A stretch of 64,000 nt of DNA from the NCBI RefSeq assembly GCF_900187455.1, contig NZ_FYDX01000008.1, positions 1 to 64,000 on the forward strand. Direction: 5' to 3'. Position 1 is the stretch's first letter; each line of letters opens with the position of its first letter. The notes under the pieces are model-generated. The model worked only from the letters and a program-made list of their open reading frames with translations, was not told the DNA's origin and did no database searches. The DNA comes from Pseudomonas sp. Irchel 3E13 (GTDB taxonomy: Bacteria; Pseudomonadota; Gammaproteobacteria; Pseudomonadales; Pseudomonadaceae). Below, one piece after another: positions 44,130 through 52,836 of this stretch. The translations under genes and the position numbers were made by a program.

Positions 44130-45419
44130 ATGACTACACCGACTCGCAATCGCCAGTCCGCTGGCAATGATTTTTCCGAATTCAAGCGCGGCTGGCGCGT
44201 GGTCCTGCTGGGATTGTTCGGCATCTGCACCAGCATCACCGCCGCCTTGCTCTATGCGTTCGGCACCCTGGTGATTCCGCTGGAACAGGCCTTCGGCTGG
44301 AGCCGTGGTGACTTGCAAGCCTCGATTTCCTTTCTGTTCGCCGGCGTGGCGATCTCCACCCAGGTGGTCGGCTGGCTGTATCGGCGCTACGGCCTGCGCC
44401 GGGTGGCCATCGTCTCGATCATGCTGCAGGTCGTCGGTTACTTCGCCATCACCCAGATCCAGGGCTCGATCTCCTGGTTGTACCTGGCGTTCTTCTGTAT
44501 GCCGATCGTGTGCGCCGGCACCATCGCGATCACCTGGACGCAACTGGTCAACCTGTGGTTCGAGCGTAATCGGGGGCTGGCCCTGGCCGTGATCCTGTGC
44601 GGTACCGGGCTGATGGCGCTGATCTTGCCACCCGTGTTGTCGCGGTTGATTGCCGCCTATGGCTGGCAAGCCGGGTTCATCGCCCTGGGGGCGATGCCGC
44701 TGCTGTTCACGCTGCCCCTGTCGTTGATGTGGTTACGTATGCCGGCCGGGGCCGGTAAGACCGACCCGTCAACGCCGCGAACGGAGCCGTCGTTGTCAGG
44801 CATGAGCTTCCGGCAGGCGCTGCGCTCGGGCAAGTACTGGGGCTTCAACGTCGCGTTGATCCTTTCAGTGTCGTTGACCGTGGGCATGGTCACCAACATC
44901 GTGCCGATGCTGCAAAGCAAGGGCCTGAGCGCGCAGCAAGCCAGCCAGATCTTCAGTACGTTCGGCATTTCGATCATTGGCGGCCGTTTGCTGGTGGGGT
45001 ACTTGCTGGACCGTTACTCGCCGTCGCTGGTGGCGGCGGTGAGTCTTGTACTGCCTGCGCTGGGGTGTGTGATCTTCTTTTTTGGCGCTTCGCAGCACGT
45101 CCCGCTGCTGGTGCTGGCTACCTTGTGCATCGGTGCCAGTGCCGGCGCCGAATTCGACCTGGCGGCGTTTCTGATGGCGCGTTATTTCGGCCTGAAGGAT
45201 TACGCGCGCATCTTTGGCTTGCACCTGTGCCTGATCACCATCGTGTCCGGGTTGGTGCCGATGCTGTTCGGCCATCTGTTCGATGTGTACGGCAGCTATT
45301 CCGCGGTGCTGGTGAGTTGCTTTTTCTGCGCCATCATCGGCCCGACCATTCTGCTGTGGCTCAGGATGGAACCGGCATTTCAAGCACTGCAGCGTCAGTT
45401 GAAACAACAACCCGCCTGA
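44130..45419 (+). CDS. MFS transporter
   Basis: 429 residues with twelve predicted membrane helices in two halves and the usual central loop. The start (EFKRGWRVVLLG, then FGTLVIPLEQAFGW) is clearly similar to the MFS protein at 48288, indicating paralogues of the monocarboxylate/oxalate-formate antiporter-like group. Inner-membrane uptake of a carboxylated substrate such as a resin acid is plausible. It lies in the P450 operon between an SDR and a small NTF2-like protein. Confidence 0.88.
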   Translation: MTTPTRNRQSAGNDFSEFKRGWRVVLLGLFGICTSITAALLYAFGTLVIPLEQAFGWSRGDLQASISFLFAGVAISTQVVGWLYRRYGLRRVAIVSIMLQVVGYFAITQIQGSISWLYLAFFCMPIVCAGTIAITWTQLVNLWFERNRGLALAVILCGTGLMALILPPVLSRLIAAYGWQAGFIALGAMPLLFTLPLSLMWLRMPAGAGKTDPSTPRTEPSLSGMSFRQALRSGKYWGFNVALILSVSLTVGMVTNIVPMLQSKGLSAQQASQIFSTFGISIIGGRLLVGYLLDRYSPSLVAAVSLVLPALGCVIFFFGASQHVPLLVLATLCIGASAGAEFDLAAFLMARYFGLKDYARIFGLHLCLITIVSGLVPMLFGHLFDVYGSYSAVLVSCFFCAIIGPTILLWLRMEPAFQALQRQLKQQPA

Positions 45420-45432
45420 GGACGACTCTTAC

Positions 45433-45783
45433 ATGACGATGGAAAAACACGTGATCGAAGACTTTCTGCATGGCCAGATCGATTGTTGGAATCGGGGCGA
45501 CAAGGAGGGGTTTTTTGCCCACTACCGCAGCGTGTCGCCCAATGGCTTGAGCATCGAGTATGTCGGCAAGCCGCAGCATGACGCCTGGCAAGTGCTGGAG
45601 GGGATGTGGGCGCAACAGCAGCCCAAGATCAGGGTCGAGGTGCGTCAATGCATCATCAATGGCAATGAAGCGGCCTGCCACCACCTGAACGCCTTTCGCG
45701 AGCAGGACGGTGGCATAGAGACGATCGAGTTGTATCGGTTCGAAGAGGGGAGGTTGTTCGTGCGTTACTTCATTAACCTTTAG
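45433..45783 (+). CDS. NTF2-like (SnoaL-type) small protein
   Basis: 116 residues, a compact alpha+beta cone as in SnoaL/ketosteroid-isomerase relatives: an N-terminal helix (IEDFLHGQIDCWNRGDKEGF), then strands with HHLNAFREQDGG and LYRFEEGRLFVRYF. Such proteins isomerise, hydrate or cyclise polycyclic substrates, or only bind them. It is the last gene of the P450 operon. Its final 11 bases overlap the end of the convergent SDR gene. Confidence 0.75.
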   Translation: MTMEKHVIEDFLHGQIDCWNRGDKEGFFAHYRSVSPNGLSIEYVGKPQHDAWQVLEGMWAQQQPKIRVEVRQCIINGNEAACHHLNAFREQDGGIETIELYRFEEGRLFVRYFINL

Positions 45784-46612
45784 TGCCATCGGTAGAGCAG
45801 GAGAGCTCGCGCCAGTCTTCTATCTGCGCGAGCATTCCGGTGAGCTTTGCGCTGACCTGCCGGTAGGCGTCGGAACCGGCCAGGTAGCGCATTGGCGGCT
45901 CGCTGGTGTTGGCCAGGCGTACCAGTGCCTCGCCGAGTTTTGCCGGGTTGCCGGCCTGCTGATGGTTGCCGGCGGCTGACGCCGCCTTGACCCTGGCGGT
46001 GAACGCGGCGTAATCCTGCAGCCCGCGCTCACCGAATACAGCAGAGCTGGCATCGAGAAAGTCAGTGCGAAACACCCCCGGCTCCACCAGCGTGACCTTG
46101 ATGCCGAACTGGGCTACTTCCTGGGCCAGGGATTCGGAGAAACCCTCCACCGCGAACTTGGAGGCGCAGTACAACGCCGCGCCTCCCATGCCCAGTACGC
46201 CGCCCATGGACGACACATTGAACACATGACCGCTGCGTTGCGCGCGCATCACCGGCAGCACGGCACGGCACACGTTGAATACCCCGAACACGTTCGTGGC
46301 AAATTGCTTTTCGGCATCACTCGCAAGGTTGTCTTCGAAGGGCGCCAGTTGGCCATACCCCGCGTTGTTGACCAGTACGTCGATTCGACCGAAGCGAGCC
46401 ACGGCCGCTTCGACGGCAGCCAGTGCCTGGGCTGCATCGCTCACTTCCAGTGCCACCGCCAGCACCTGCTCACCATACTCGGCAAACACACTGTGCAGGC
46501 TTTCCAGCCGCCGACCACTGACGACCACGCGGTCACCGTCCGCCAGCGCCGCCTTGGCAATGGCGGCGCCCAGCCCGCGGCCCGCGCCAGTAACAAACCA
46601 GACCTTGTTCAT
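45773..46612 (-). CDS. Short-chain dehydrogenase/reductase
   Basis: 279 residues from the ATG at 46612 (GGAGCG upstream). TGAGRGLGAAIA (about 8), NNAGYGQ, serine region VSSMGG and catalytic YCASK are intact. It has the longer C-terminus of the classical group that acts on bulky hydroxyl compounds. Last gene of a minus-strand operon MFS, ferredoxin, ferredoxin reductase, SDR that starts near the operator at 49793. Confidence 0.86.
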   Translation of the reverse strand: MNKVWFVTGAGRGLGAAIAKAALADGDRVVVSGRRLESLHSVFAEYGEQVLAVALEVSDAAQALAAVEAAVARFGRIDVLVNNAGYGQLAPFEDNLASDAEKQFATNVFGVFNVCRAVLPVMRAQRSGHVFNVSSMGGVLGMGGAALYCASKFAVEGFSESLAQEVAQFGIKVTLVEPGVFRTDFLDASSAVFGERGLQDYAAFTARVKAASAAGNHQQAGNPAKLGEALVRLANTSEPPMRYLAGSDAYRQVSAKLTGMLAQIEDWRELSCSTDGTKG

Positions 46613-46687
46613 TGCATCGCTCCAGCAGGTTGTGCAAACGCCGCGCTGGGCTCTGGGCACAGCGCGGCGGGTTGTGGGTGAGGCGCG

Positions 46688-47923
46688 TCAGTCGCGGTTG
46701 GCCGCTTCCCAGGTCTTGAGATCGAAACCTTCGGCCGCCGCCTGGGCCGCCGTCAGCCTTGGGGCGCGGGCAAGAATCTTGCGGGCGGCCATGTGGTCGC
46801 CCGGGCGGTTGCAGGACTCCACGGCCACCAGGCGGTCATTGCGAAAGCACAGCACCGAGAGTTGTCTGTCCTGGGCAGAACCCAGCACGACCGTGCTGTC
46901 GTGGCCGTTGGAGAGCCCGGCGATCTGCAGTTTCAGATCGCCCTGGTCAGTCCAGAACCAGGGCAGGGCGGCGTAGGGCGAGGGCTTGCCCATCAGGCGC
47001 GCGGCCACGGTACGCGCCTGGTCGATGGCGTTCTGCACCGATTCGAGGCGGGTCGACTGCTCTTCGTTCTGCACGCACGGAAAACTGGCCACATCGCCCA
47101 GCGCGGAAATCTGCGGGTCAGAGGTGAGCAGGTGAGCGTCCACCTTGATGCCGTTCTCGATGTCCAGGCCCGCCTCGGTGGCCAGTTGGGCATTGGGGAT
47201 GACCCCGATGCCGAACACCACCAGGTCTGCCGGCAGGGTGCGTCCATCCGCGGTTTGCACGCCACACACCTTGCCGTTGTCGTCGAGAATGCGGCCCAGG
47301 CCTTGGCGAAAATCGAAGTGCACGCCCCATTGCTCGTGTGCCTGGCGAAACAGCTCGGACATTTCCCGTGACACCGCACGCGCCATAGGGCGCTCGCCCA
47401 GCTCCAGCACATGCACCTGGGCGCCCTGAGCGGCGGCCACCGCCGCAAATTCGAGGCCGATGAAGCCTGCGCCGACCACCACCACGTTGCGCGCCTGTTT
47501 GGCCAGCGGCGCCAAGGCATCCGCATCGGCCTTGGTCTTGATACCGAATACGTGCGGCAGTTCCGCACCGGGCACTGGCAGTGGGCGGTTGTGCGCGCCG
47601 GTCGCCAGTATCAGGTGGTCATAGCTCAGGGCCGTGCCGGAGGCCAGCACCACGCGGCGATTGAGCCGATCGATGGCAGTGGCCGGGTCGTGCAGCAGTT
47701 CGATGCGTTGGGTGGCGTAAAACTCGGCGGGACGAAACAGCAGGTTGTTTTCCTGGATCTTGCCGAGCAGGTAGGCCTTGGACAACGGCGGGCGCTGGTA
47801 GGGCAGGCCGGGCTCATTGCCGATCAGGGTGATGTAGCCTTCGTAGCCTTCCTGGCGCAGGGACGCGGCCACTTGAAATCCGGCTTGGCCGGCACCGACG
47901 ATAACGACTGAGGCGAGGGTCAT
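46688..47923 (-). CDS. Ferredoxin/putidaredoxin reductase-type FAD oxidoreductase
   Basis: 411 residues from the ATG at 47923 (AGGAG five bases upstream). FAD motif VVIVGAGQAGFQVA at the N-terminus, NAD motif VVVVGAGFIGLEFA (about 147) and the flavin-binding ALGDVASF (about 274), as in putidaredoxin and rubredoxin reductases, with the C-terminal reductase domain. It passes electrons from NAD(P)H to the [2Fe-2S] ferredoxin encoded 20 bases upstream, presumably for the P450 at 40860 and perhaps the Rieske oxygenase. Confidence 0.9.
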   Translation of the reverse strand: MTLASVVIVGAGQAGFQVAASLRQEGYEGYITLIGNEPGLPYQRPPLSKAYLLGKIQENNLLFRPAEFYATQRIELLHDPATAIDRLNRRVVLASGTALSYDHLILATGAHNRPLPVPGAELPHVFGIKTKADADALAPLAKQARNVVVVGAGFIGLEFAAVAAAQGAQVHVLELGERPMARAVSREMSELFRQAHEQWGVHFDFRQGLGRILDDNGKVCGVQTADGRTLPADLVVFGIGVIPNAQLATEAGLDIENGIKVDAHLLTSDPQISALGDVASFPCVQNEEQSTRLESVQNAIDQARTVAARLMGKPSPYAALPWFWTDQGDLKLQIAGLSNGHDSTVVLGSAQDRQLSVLCFRNDRLVAVESCNRPGDHMAARKILARAPRLTAAQAAAEGFDLKTWEAANRD

Positions 47924-47943
47924 GAATACTCCTTGCAACGCAT

Positions 47944-48264
47944 TCAGAATTGCGAAGAGGGCAGGTGCAACACCATGCCTTCCATGTCTTCGCTGATGAT
48001 CAGTTGGCAGCTCAGGCGGCTGTTCTCACGGCGCTCGAAGGCGTACTCGAGCATGTCGCTCTCTATCTCTTCCGGTGCCTGCAGCGTGTGCAACCAGGCC
48101 GCGTCGACATAGGTGTGGCACGTGGCGCAGCTACAGGCTCCGCCGCAATCGGCGGGCAGGCCGGGGACGCTGGCGAACGTGGCGGCCTGCATGACCGACT
48201 GGCCGACTTCGCCTTTGACCTGATGGTGGGTGCCGTTGTGCTCGATGAAGGTCAGTGTGGGCAT
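47944..48264 (-). CDS. [2Fe-2S] ferredoxin, putidaredoxin/adrenodoxin type
   Basis: 106 residues from the ATG at 48264 (GGAG upstream). The cluster ligands follow the adrenodoxin pattern in DCGGACSCATC (C-x5-C-x2-C) with the last cysteine in LSCQLI. An additional cysteine lies within the loop. It is an electron carrier between the adjacent reductase and an oxygenase, most likely the P450. Confidence 0.92.
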   Translation of the reverse strand: MPTLTFIEHNGTHHQVKGEVGQSVMQAATFASVPGLPADCGGACSCATCHTYVDAAWLHTLQAPEEIESDMLEYAFERRENSRLSCQLIISEDMEGMVLHLPSSQF

Positions 48265-48287
48265 GTTCTGCTCCGTTTCTTGTGGGC

Positions 48288-49547
48288 TCAGGAGTGGCAG
48301 GGCAAGGGCTGCGCATTGAAGCGTGGCACTCGTCCGAGGGTCAGTAGCAACAGGGGGCCGAGCACGCAGCACGCGGCGCTGTACACCAACATGGCGGTGT
48401 ATGAGCCGGTACGTGCGAGCAGGAAGGCAAAGAGCAGCGGCGCCAGTGCCGATGCCACGGTATTGAGGCCCTGGTGAACGCCGAACAGGCGGCCGTATTC
48501 ACGCAGGCCGAAGTAGCGGGCAATCAGGAACGCGGCGATATCGAATTCCGCCCCGGCGCCAAACCCGACCAGCACTGCCGCCAGCATCAAGGGCATGAAT
48601 TCGCTAGTGCCGCTCAGGTACACCAGGCAGCCAACGGCGGGGAGCAGCAGGCTGCACGCGGAGACAATCGGTGGCCATAGCCGGTCCAGCAGATAGCCGA
48701 TGACCATTCGCCCCAGGATCAGCGAAATGCCGAAGCCGCTGAAAATGGTGGCCGCATCCGCTGCCGACAGTCCCTTGGCCTGCAGCATTGGCACCGTGCT
48801 TGTGACCATGCCGACAATCGACGAGATCACCAGGCCCAGCGCCAGGTTGCAGGTCCAGAATTTCAGAGAGCCCATGCCCTCGCGAAAGCTCATGCCTGGC
48901 AACTGCGCCAGGGCAGTGTGCGGAGTGGTATCAGCCGCCTTGGGCAGCTTGAACCACAGCAGGATCAGTGGCAGCAGCACCAGCAGGTTGAGCAGCGCGA
49001 GGATCACGAAGGCCGCACGCCAGTCCCACTGTTCTATGCCCCAGGCCATCAGCCGGGGCACGGTGGCAGCGGTGACGCCGGTGCCCGACAGGCCGATGGC
49101 GAGCGCCAGCCCGCGATTGCGGTCGTACCAGAGGCTGATCAGTTGCGTCCAGGTCACGGCCAGCGCACCCATGCCCACGATCGGCAGTAGCGCAAAGGCC
49201 AGGTACATCGACCAGATCGACGAGGTGACCTGGGTAGTGGCCAGGTAGCCGACTGACAGCAGCAGAAGCGACACCACGGTGACGCGCTTCATGCCGAAGC
49301 GCAGGTTGAACCAGCCCACCAGTTGCAGGGACACCACGGCGCCGCCAAACAGAAAGGTGATACACGCCTGCAGTTCGCTTTTGCCCCAGCCAAAGGCATC
49401 GCCCAGCGGTACGACCAGTGTGCCGAAACCGTACAAAAGCGCGGCGTTGATGCTGATGGCCACGCCCGCGACGGACAGCAGCAGGATCTTCCAGCTTTGC
49501 CGGAATTCGTGCAGATCGATGGCCGCCTGGTTTTTCGAAGGGTTCAT
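48288..49547 (-). CDS. MFS transporter
   Basis: 419 residues with twelve membrane segments and AGGAAG before the ATG at 49547. It is a paralogue of the MFS protein at 44130 (shared EFRQSWKILLL start and FGTLVVPLGDAFGW). Probably an inner-membrane carrier for a carboxylated pathway substrate. First gene of the minus-strand operon that supplies ferredoxin and reductase, divergent from ditA3 across a shared operator. Confidence 0.88.
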   Translation of the reverse strand: MNPSKNQAAIDLHEFRQSWKILLLSVAGVAISINAALLYGFGTLVVPLGDAFGWGKSELQACITFLFGGAVVSLQLVGWFNLRFGMKRVTVVSLLLLSVGYLATTQVTSSIWSMYLAFALLPIVGMGALAVTWTQLISLWYDRNRGLALAIGLSGTGVTAATVPRLMAWGIEQWDWRAAFVILALLNLLVLLPLILLWFKLPKAADTTPHTALAQLPGMSFREGMGSLKFWTCNLALGLVISSIVGMVTSTVPMLQAKGLSAADAATIFSGFGISLILGRMVIGYLLDRLWPPIVSACSLLLPAVGCLVYLSGTSEFMPLMLAAVLVGFGAGAEFDIAAFLIARYFGLREYGRLFGVHQGLNTVASALAPLLFAFLLARTGSYTAMLVYSAACCVLGPLLLLTLGRVPRFNAQPLPCHS

Positions 49548-49853
49548 GGGTTGGCTTCCTTATAGGTTTTGTTGAGCCAAACACTGCGTTTTTTGAATGA
49601 AATCGGTGATTTCAGGTTTGTCCAGCAAAGCCGTATGACTCACAGACAAACGAATGTCCTGCGCCGCCCATGCCGTTGAATCACCCTCGGTTACAGCGTG
49701 TTCAACATTGCTCACACCCGTTGGGGAATGTTGCGGCGCAACCATGTTTGCTGCCGTGGCTGAGGGTGAGCATATCCTCGCCAAAAATAAATTGCACATA
49801 AAATAAATAAGTGTTCATAATTTGACGATCCTGAACCTGATAAGGAGAAAAAA
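49548..49853. other. 306-bp divergent control region before ditA3
   Basis: No gene. It separates the MFS-ferredoxin-reductase operon (minus) from the ditA3 operon (plus) and holds the cluster operator at 49793-49817. A CATAAT hexamer at 49816 and AAGGAG before ditA3 complete a likely rightward promoter. The rest shows no clear signal. Confidence 0.7.
49793..49817. promoter_or_regulatory. Cluster operator, copy 5 (TGCACA-N13-TGTTCA)
   Basis: Half-sites TGCACA and TGTTCA with the constant 13-base spacer, 36 bases ahead of the ferredoxin start. The CATAAT hexamer at 49816-49821 overlaps its right end and TTGCAC at 49792 would be the -35. In P. abietaniphila the IclR protein DitR activates ditA3, so this is the copy most directly linked to a known regulator. 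Confidence 0.8.
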
Positions 49854-50090
49854 ATGAGTTCAGACAAAGCGCAGTTCAAAGCCGTTGCCGACCGTGGGCG
49901 CTGCTGTGGATATGGCTTGTGCGCCACGATCTGCCCCAGTGTGTACAAGCTCGATAACGACGGTCTGGTGTACTTCGATGACGCCCGGGTCCCGCCTGAA
50001 CTTGAAGAGGAAGCCCGCGAGGCCGCTGCCGCCTGTCCGGCCGAAGCGGTATGGCTGGAGCCCATCGGTGCCGACGACAGCCCCGCTTGA
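49854..50090 (+). CDS. ditA3: Ferredoxin of [3Fe-4S]/[4Fe-4S] type, dioxygenase electron carrier
   Basis: 78 residues with AAGGAG upstream. Cysteines at 17, 18, 23, 27 and 61 give the pattern C-x2-Y-x2-C-x3-CP ... CP, in which the second cysteine of a standard [4Fe-4S] site is a tyrosine (Tyr20). The three-cysteine pattern resembles [3Fe-4S] ferredoxins paired with P450s in actinobacteria. DitA3 of P. abietaniphila was described as this unusual type and serves the Rieske dioxygenase DitA1A2, whose genes lie 8.75 kb away here as they are distant there. The symbol is assigned from family and gene order. Confidence 0.82.
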   Translation: MSSDKAQFKAVADRGRCCGYGLCATICPSVYKLDNDGLVYFDDARVPPELEEEAREAAAACPAEAVWLEPIGADDSPA

Positions 50091-50141
50091 GCGCGCCCGC
50101 ACTTGGCTGGGCGTGATAACCAACGAGTTGAGGATGTGCAG

Positions 50142-50900
50142 ATGGGACGTTTACGCGACAAGGTGGCCCTGATCACCGGCACCGGTGGGGGGCAGGGCCG
50201 TGCGGCAGCGCTGCGCTTCGCCCGCGAGGGAGCGATTGTGGTCGGCTGCGACTTCAATGCCGAGGGCCATGAGCAGACCCGCGCAATGATGAGCGCCGAG
50301 GGCTTTACCCTGTATGGCAGCGCCCCCGTGGACCTGGGCGATCACGAACAGGCCAGGGCCTGGATCGAGGCCGCCGTTGCTGAGCATGGGCGGATCGATG
50401 TTCTCTACAACAACGCATCGGCGGCGCGTTTCGGGTTGGTGAGCGAATTCTCGATCGAAGACTGGCAGTACACCCTGCGCAACGAAATCGATCTGCTGTT
50501 CTACACCACCAAATACGCCTGGCCCTACCTGGCCGAGCGGCGCGGGGTGATTATCAACGTGTCTTCTACGGCAGCCTGGGGCGGCTCGAAAGTCGCCGGT
50601 ATCAGCGCCCATGCGGCAGCCAAAGGCGCGGTGGTGTCGTTTACCCGGCAACTGGCCGTGGAAGGTGCGGCCGTCGGCATTCGCGCCGTCAGCCTGAGCC
50701 CGGGGTTCGTCGCCACGCCTGGCACCCGGTCGTTTCTGGAAAACCCCAAGGCCCGCGCCATGCTGCTCGACGGCGTTTTGATGGACCGCCCGGGGGAGCC
50801 TGAAGAGGTGGTGGCACTGGCGGTGTTCGTCGCCTCCGATGAAGCATCATTCATTACCGGCTCCGACTTTGTCATCGACGGCGGGCTGCTGGCGGTCTAG
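50142..50900 (+). CDS. ditB: SDR-family dehydrogenase, probable cis-diol dehydrogenase
   Basis: 252 residues from the ATG at 50142. TGTGGGQGRAAA cofactor loop (about 13), YNNASAAR and serine region NVSSTAAWGG are present. At the catalytic position His replaces Tyr (HAAAK), a variant seen in a subfamily of SDRs. Located between the ferredoxin and the extradiol dioxygenase, it is expected to rearomatise the cis-dihydrodiol made by the Rieske oxygenase. The symbol follows position in the dit order; activity is not proven. Confidence 0.75.
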   Translation: MGRLRDKVALITGTGGGQGRAAALRFAREGAIVVGCDFNAEGHEQTRAMMSAEGFTLYGSAPVDLGDHEQARAWIEAAVAEHGRIDVLYNNASAARFGLVSEFSIEDWQYTLRNEIDLLFYTTKYAWPYLAERRGVIINVSSTAAWGGSKVAGISAHAAAKGAVVSFTRQLAVEGAAVGIRAVSLSPGFVATPGTRSFLENPKARAMLLDGVLMDRPGEPEEVVALAVFVASDEASFITGSDFVIDGGLLAV

Positions 50901-50966
50901 CCCAGCGGCGACAGCGCGAGCAGCGGTTGGCATCGTTTCATCTCGAACAAGAACAAGGTGAACAAC

Positions 50967-51917
50967 GTGGACATCATTGGTATCGGTTACATGGGCTTCG
51001 AAACCCCTGATCTTGACGCCTGGCGCGAGTACGGCCCGCAGGTGATGGGCTTTGGCATCGGCAAGAACCCGCCCGGCGACCCGGATTCGTTGTATTTCAG
51101 AATCGATGATCGCCGTCACCGCTTTGCGTTCCATCCGGGCAAGGTTGACCGCATCGCCTACATCGGCTGGGAAGCCATCGGGCGCATGGCGTTCGAGGAC
51201 GGGATCAGGAAGCTTGAGGCGGCCAACGTGGCGTACAGCCGCGGTGATGCGCAACTCTGTGAGGCCCGCGGCGTGCGCGAGGTGGTTCGCTTCCGCGACC
51301 CGGTCGGCTATCAGCATGAGCTGTTTTATGGACAGAAATGGCTTCCACGTTCATTTCAGCCGGGGCGGCCCCACAGTGGGTTTCTTGCCGACGAGCGCGG
51401 TGCGGGCCATGTGGTGCTGATCACCCCGGACTACACCCCTGAGCTTGAAGACTTTCTGCTCAACGTCATGGGCTTCAGTTGGTACGGCGCGGGGGCGGGC
51501 AAGGGGCGGACGGGTTTCTTCCGTTCGAAGCTCAACCACCACACCAGCCATGACATCGCCTATGGCCACGGGCCAGGACGGATGGGCGTCCAGCACGTTG
51601 GACTGTTCGTTCGCAACGTGCGGGATGTCGGGGAAACCTACGATATCGTGCGCCAGCGCGAACTGCCGATGATGATGACCCTCGGTCAGCATGCACAAGA
51701 TCCGCACCTGTCGTTCTATCACTACAACCCCTCGGGTTTTGCTTTCGAAACCATCGCTGAAATCGAGCCGTGGCAAGGCGATCCCTATGAGTTGAACCCG
51801 GAAAAACTCAGCCTGTGGGGGCACGAGATGGTGGGGCCGATCCTCGGCCCGAGCGTCAAGACTCCCGAAGAGGTTCTCGACGCCGAATACTTGCCCACCT
51901 ACCTGGCCAGGCAGTGA
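50967..51917 (+). CDS. ditC: Type I extradiol ring-cleavage dioxygenase
   Basis: 316 residues from a GTG at 50967, which has AAGG at proper distance; a GTG at 50958 is the alternative. Two VOC modules; iron ligands His148 (GAGHVVL), His210 (GVQHVGL) and Glu261 (GFAFETIAE) are spaced like those of BphC-type enzymes, with the active-site histidine cluster HHTSHD (191-196). It cleaves a catechol-like ring beside the hydroxyls; in the dit pathway the substrate is a dihydroxylated 7-oxo abietane. The next gene, encoding a FAH enzyme, starts two bases after the stop. Confidence 0.88.
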   Translation: MDIIGIGYMGFETPDLDAWREYGPQVMGFGIGKNPPGDPDSLYFRIDDRRHRFAFHPGKVDRIAYIGWEAIGRMAFEDGIRKLEAANVAYSRGDAQLCEARGVREVVRFRDPVGYQHELFYGQKWLPRSFQPGRPHSGFLADERGAGHVVLITPDYTPELEDFLLNVMGFSWYGAGAGKGRTGFFRSKLNHHTSHDIAYGHGPGRMGVQHVGLFVRNVRDVGETYDIVRQRELPMMMTLGQHAQDPHLSFYHYNPSGFAFETIAEIEPWQGDPYELNPEKLSLWGHEMVGPILGPSVKTPEEVLDAEYLPTYLARQ

Positions 51918-51918
51918 C

Positions 51919-52803
51919 GTGCGTCTGGCACGCATCGAGCTGGACGGACAGGCGTCCTGGGCGCTGGTAGACGCCGGCGGCGACCATTGTCGGCGAGTCA
52001 GGGCGCCCTTCGTGCGCTGGGCGGGACTGGGTGCGAGCCTGCACCCGGATGCCCTGGACCTGGCGGGAGAACGGTTGTCGCTGGCCGGTGCCCGCTTGTT
52101 GCCGCCGCTGGAGCCGGGCAGTCGCGTGTTCGGCGTGGGCCTCAACTACCTCAGTCACCTCGAACGGCTGGGTAGCAAGGCCCCGGCGCACCCGCTGGCC
52201 TACCTCAAGCCCGATTCGGCACTGGTGGGGGCCAATGATCCAATCCACCATTCGCCGCTGACCCGGCAACTGGATTACGAGGTGGAGCTGGTGGCGGTGG
52301 TGGGTCGAGCCCTGCTGGATGAGCCTCGCGCCAGTGCATGCCTGTTGGGTTTTACCGTGGGCAACGACATCAGTGCGCGCGATGCGGGCCAGCAGATCGG
52401 GCGGCTGGACCTGCTGACCCAGAAAGCCATGGACCGCACCACACCCACGGGGCCCTGGATCGTGACGGTCGACGAACTCGGTGGCGGGCAGCAGCCCGCA
52501 TTGGAGATGCGTTTGAGCGTCAACGATGAAGTGCGCCAGCAAGACAACACCCGACACATGATCTTTCCCCTGGATGAGCTGCTCAATTACCTGGATGCAC
52601 GGATCAAGCTGCGCCCCGGAGATATGGTGTTCACTGGATCCACGCACGGGGTGGGCCTGGAGAGCGGGCGGTTCTTGCAGCCAGGCGACCAGGTTGTGGC
52701 ACACATCGGCGGCATCGGCCAGTTGCGCAACACCATTGCGGCGCCTTGCCCGCTGGCTCCTGCTCGAGCGGTTGGGCGGCTGGGGTTGCCGCTGGATCAC
52801 TAA
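51919..52803 (+). CDS. Fumarylacetoacetate-hydrolase-family enzyme
   Basis: 294 residues from a GTG at 51919, immediately after the extradiol dioxygenase. C-terminal FAH fold with metal ligands in DYEVELVAVVG (about 117) and GNDISARDAGQQ (about 150), and the tail GDMVFTGSTHGVG. Members hydrolyse, decarboxylate or isomerise ring-cleavage products, so it probably processes the DitC product. It takes the place expected for ditD in the dit order; the symbol is left blank because this was not checked. A second family member is at 57728. Confidence 0.86.
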   Translation: MRLARIELDGQASWALVDAGGDHCRRVRAPFVRWAGLGASLHPDALDLAGERLSLAGARLLPPLEPGSRVFGVGLNYLSHLERLGSKAPAHPLAYLKPDSALVGANDPIHHSPLTRQLDYEVELVAVVGRALLDEPRASACLLGFTVGNDISARDAGQQIGRLDLLTQKAMDRTTPTGPWIVTVDELGGGQQPALEMRLSVNDEVRQQDNTRHMIFPLDELLNYLDARIKLRPGDMVFTGSTHGVGLESGRFLQPGDQVVAHIGGIGQLRNTIAAPCPLAPARAVGRLGLPLDH

Positions 52804-52836
52804 ACCCTGTTCTGCAAGACGTTCCGAGGAGAAATA

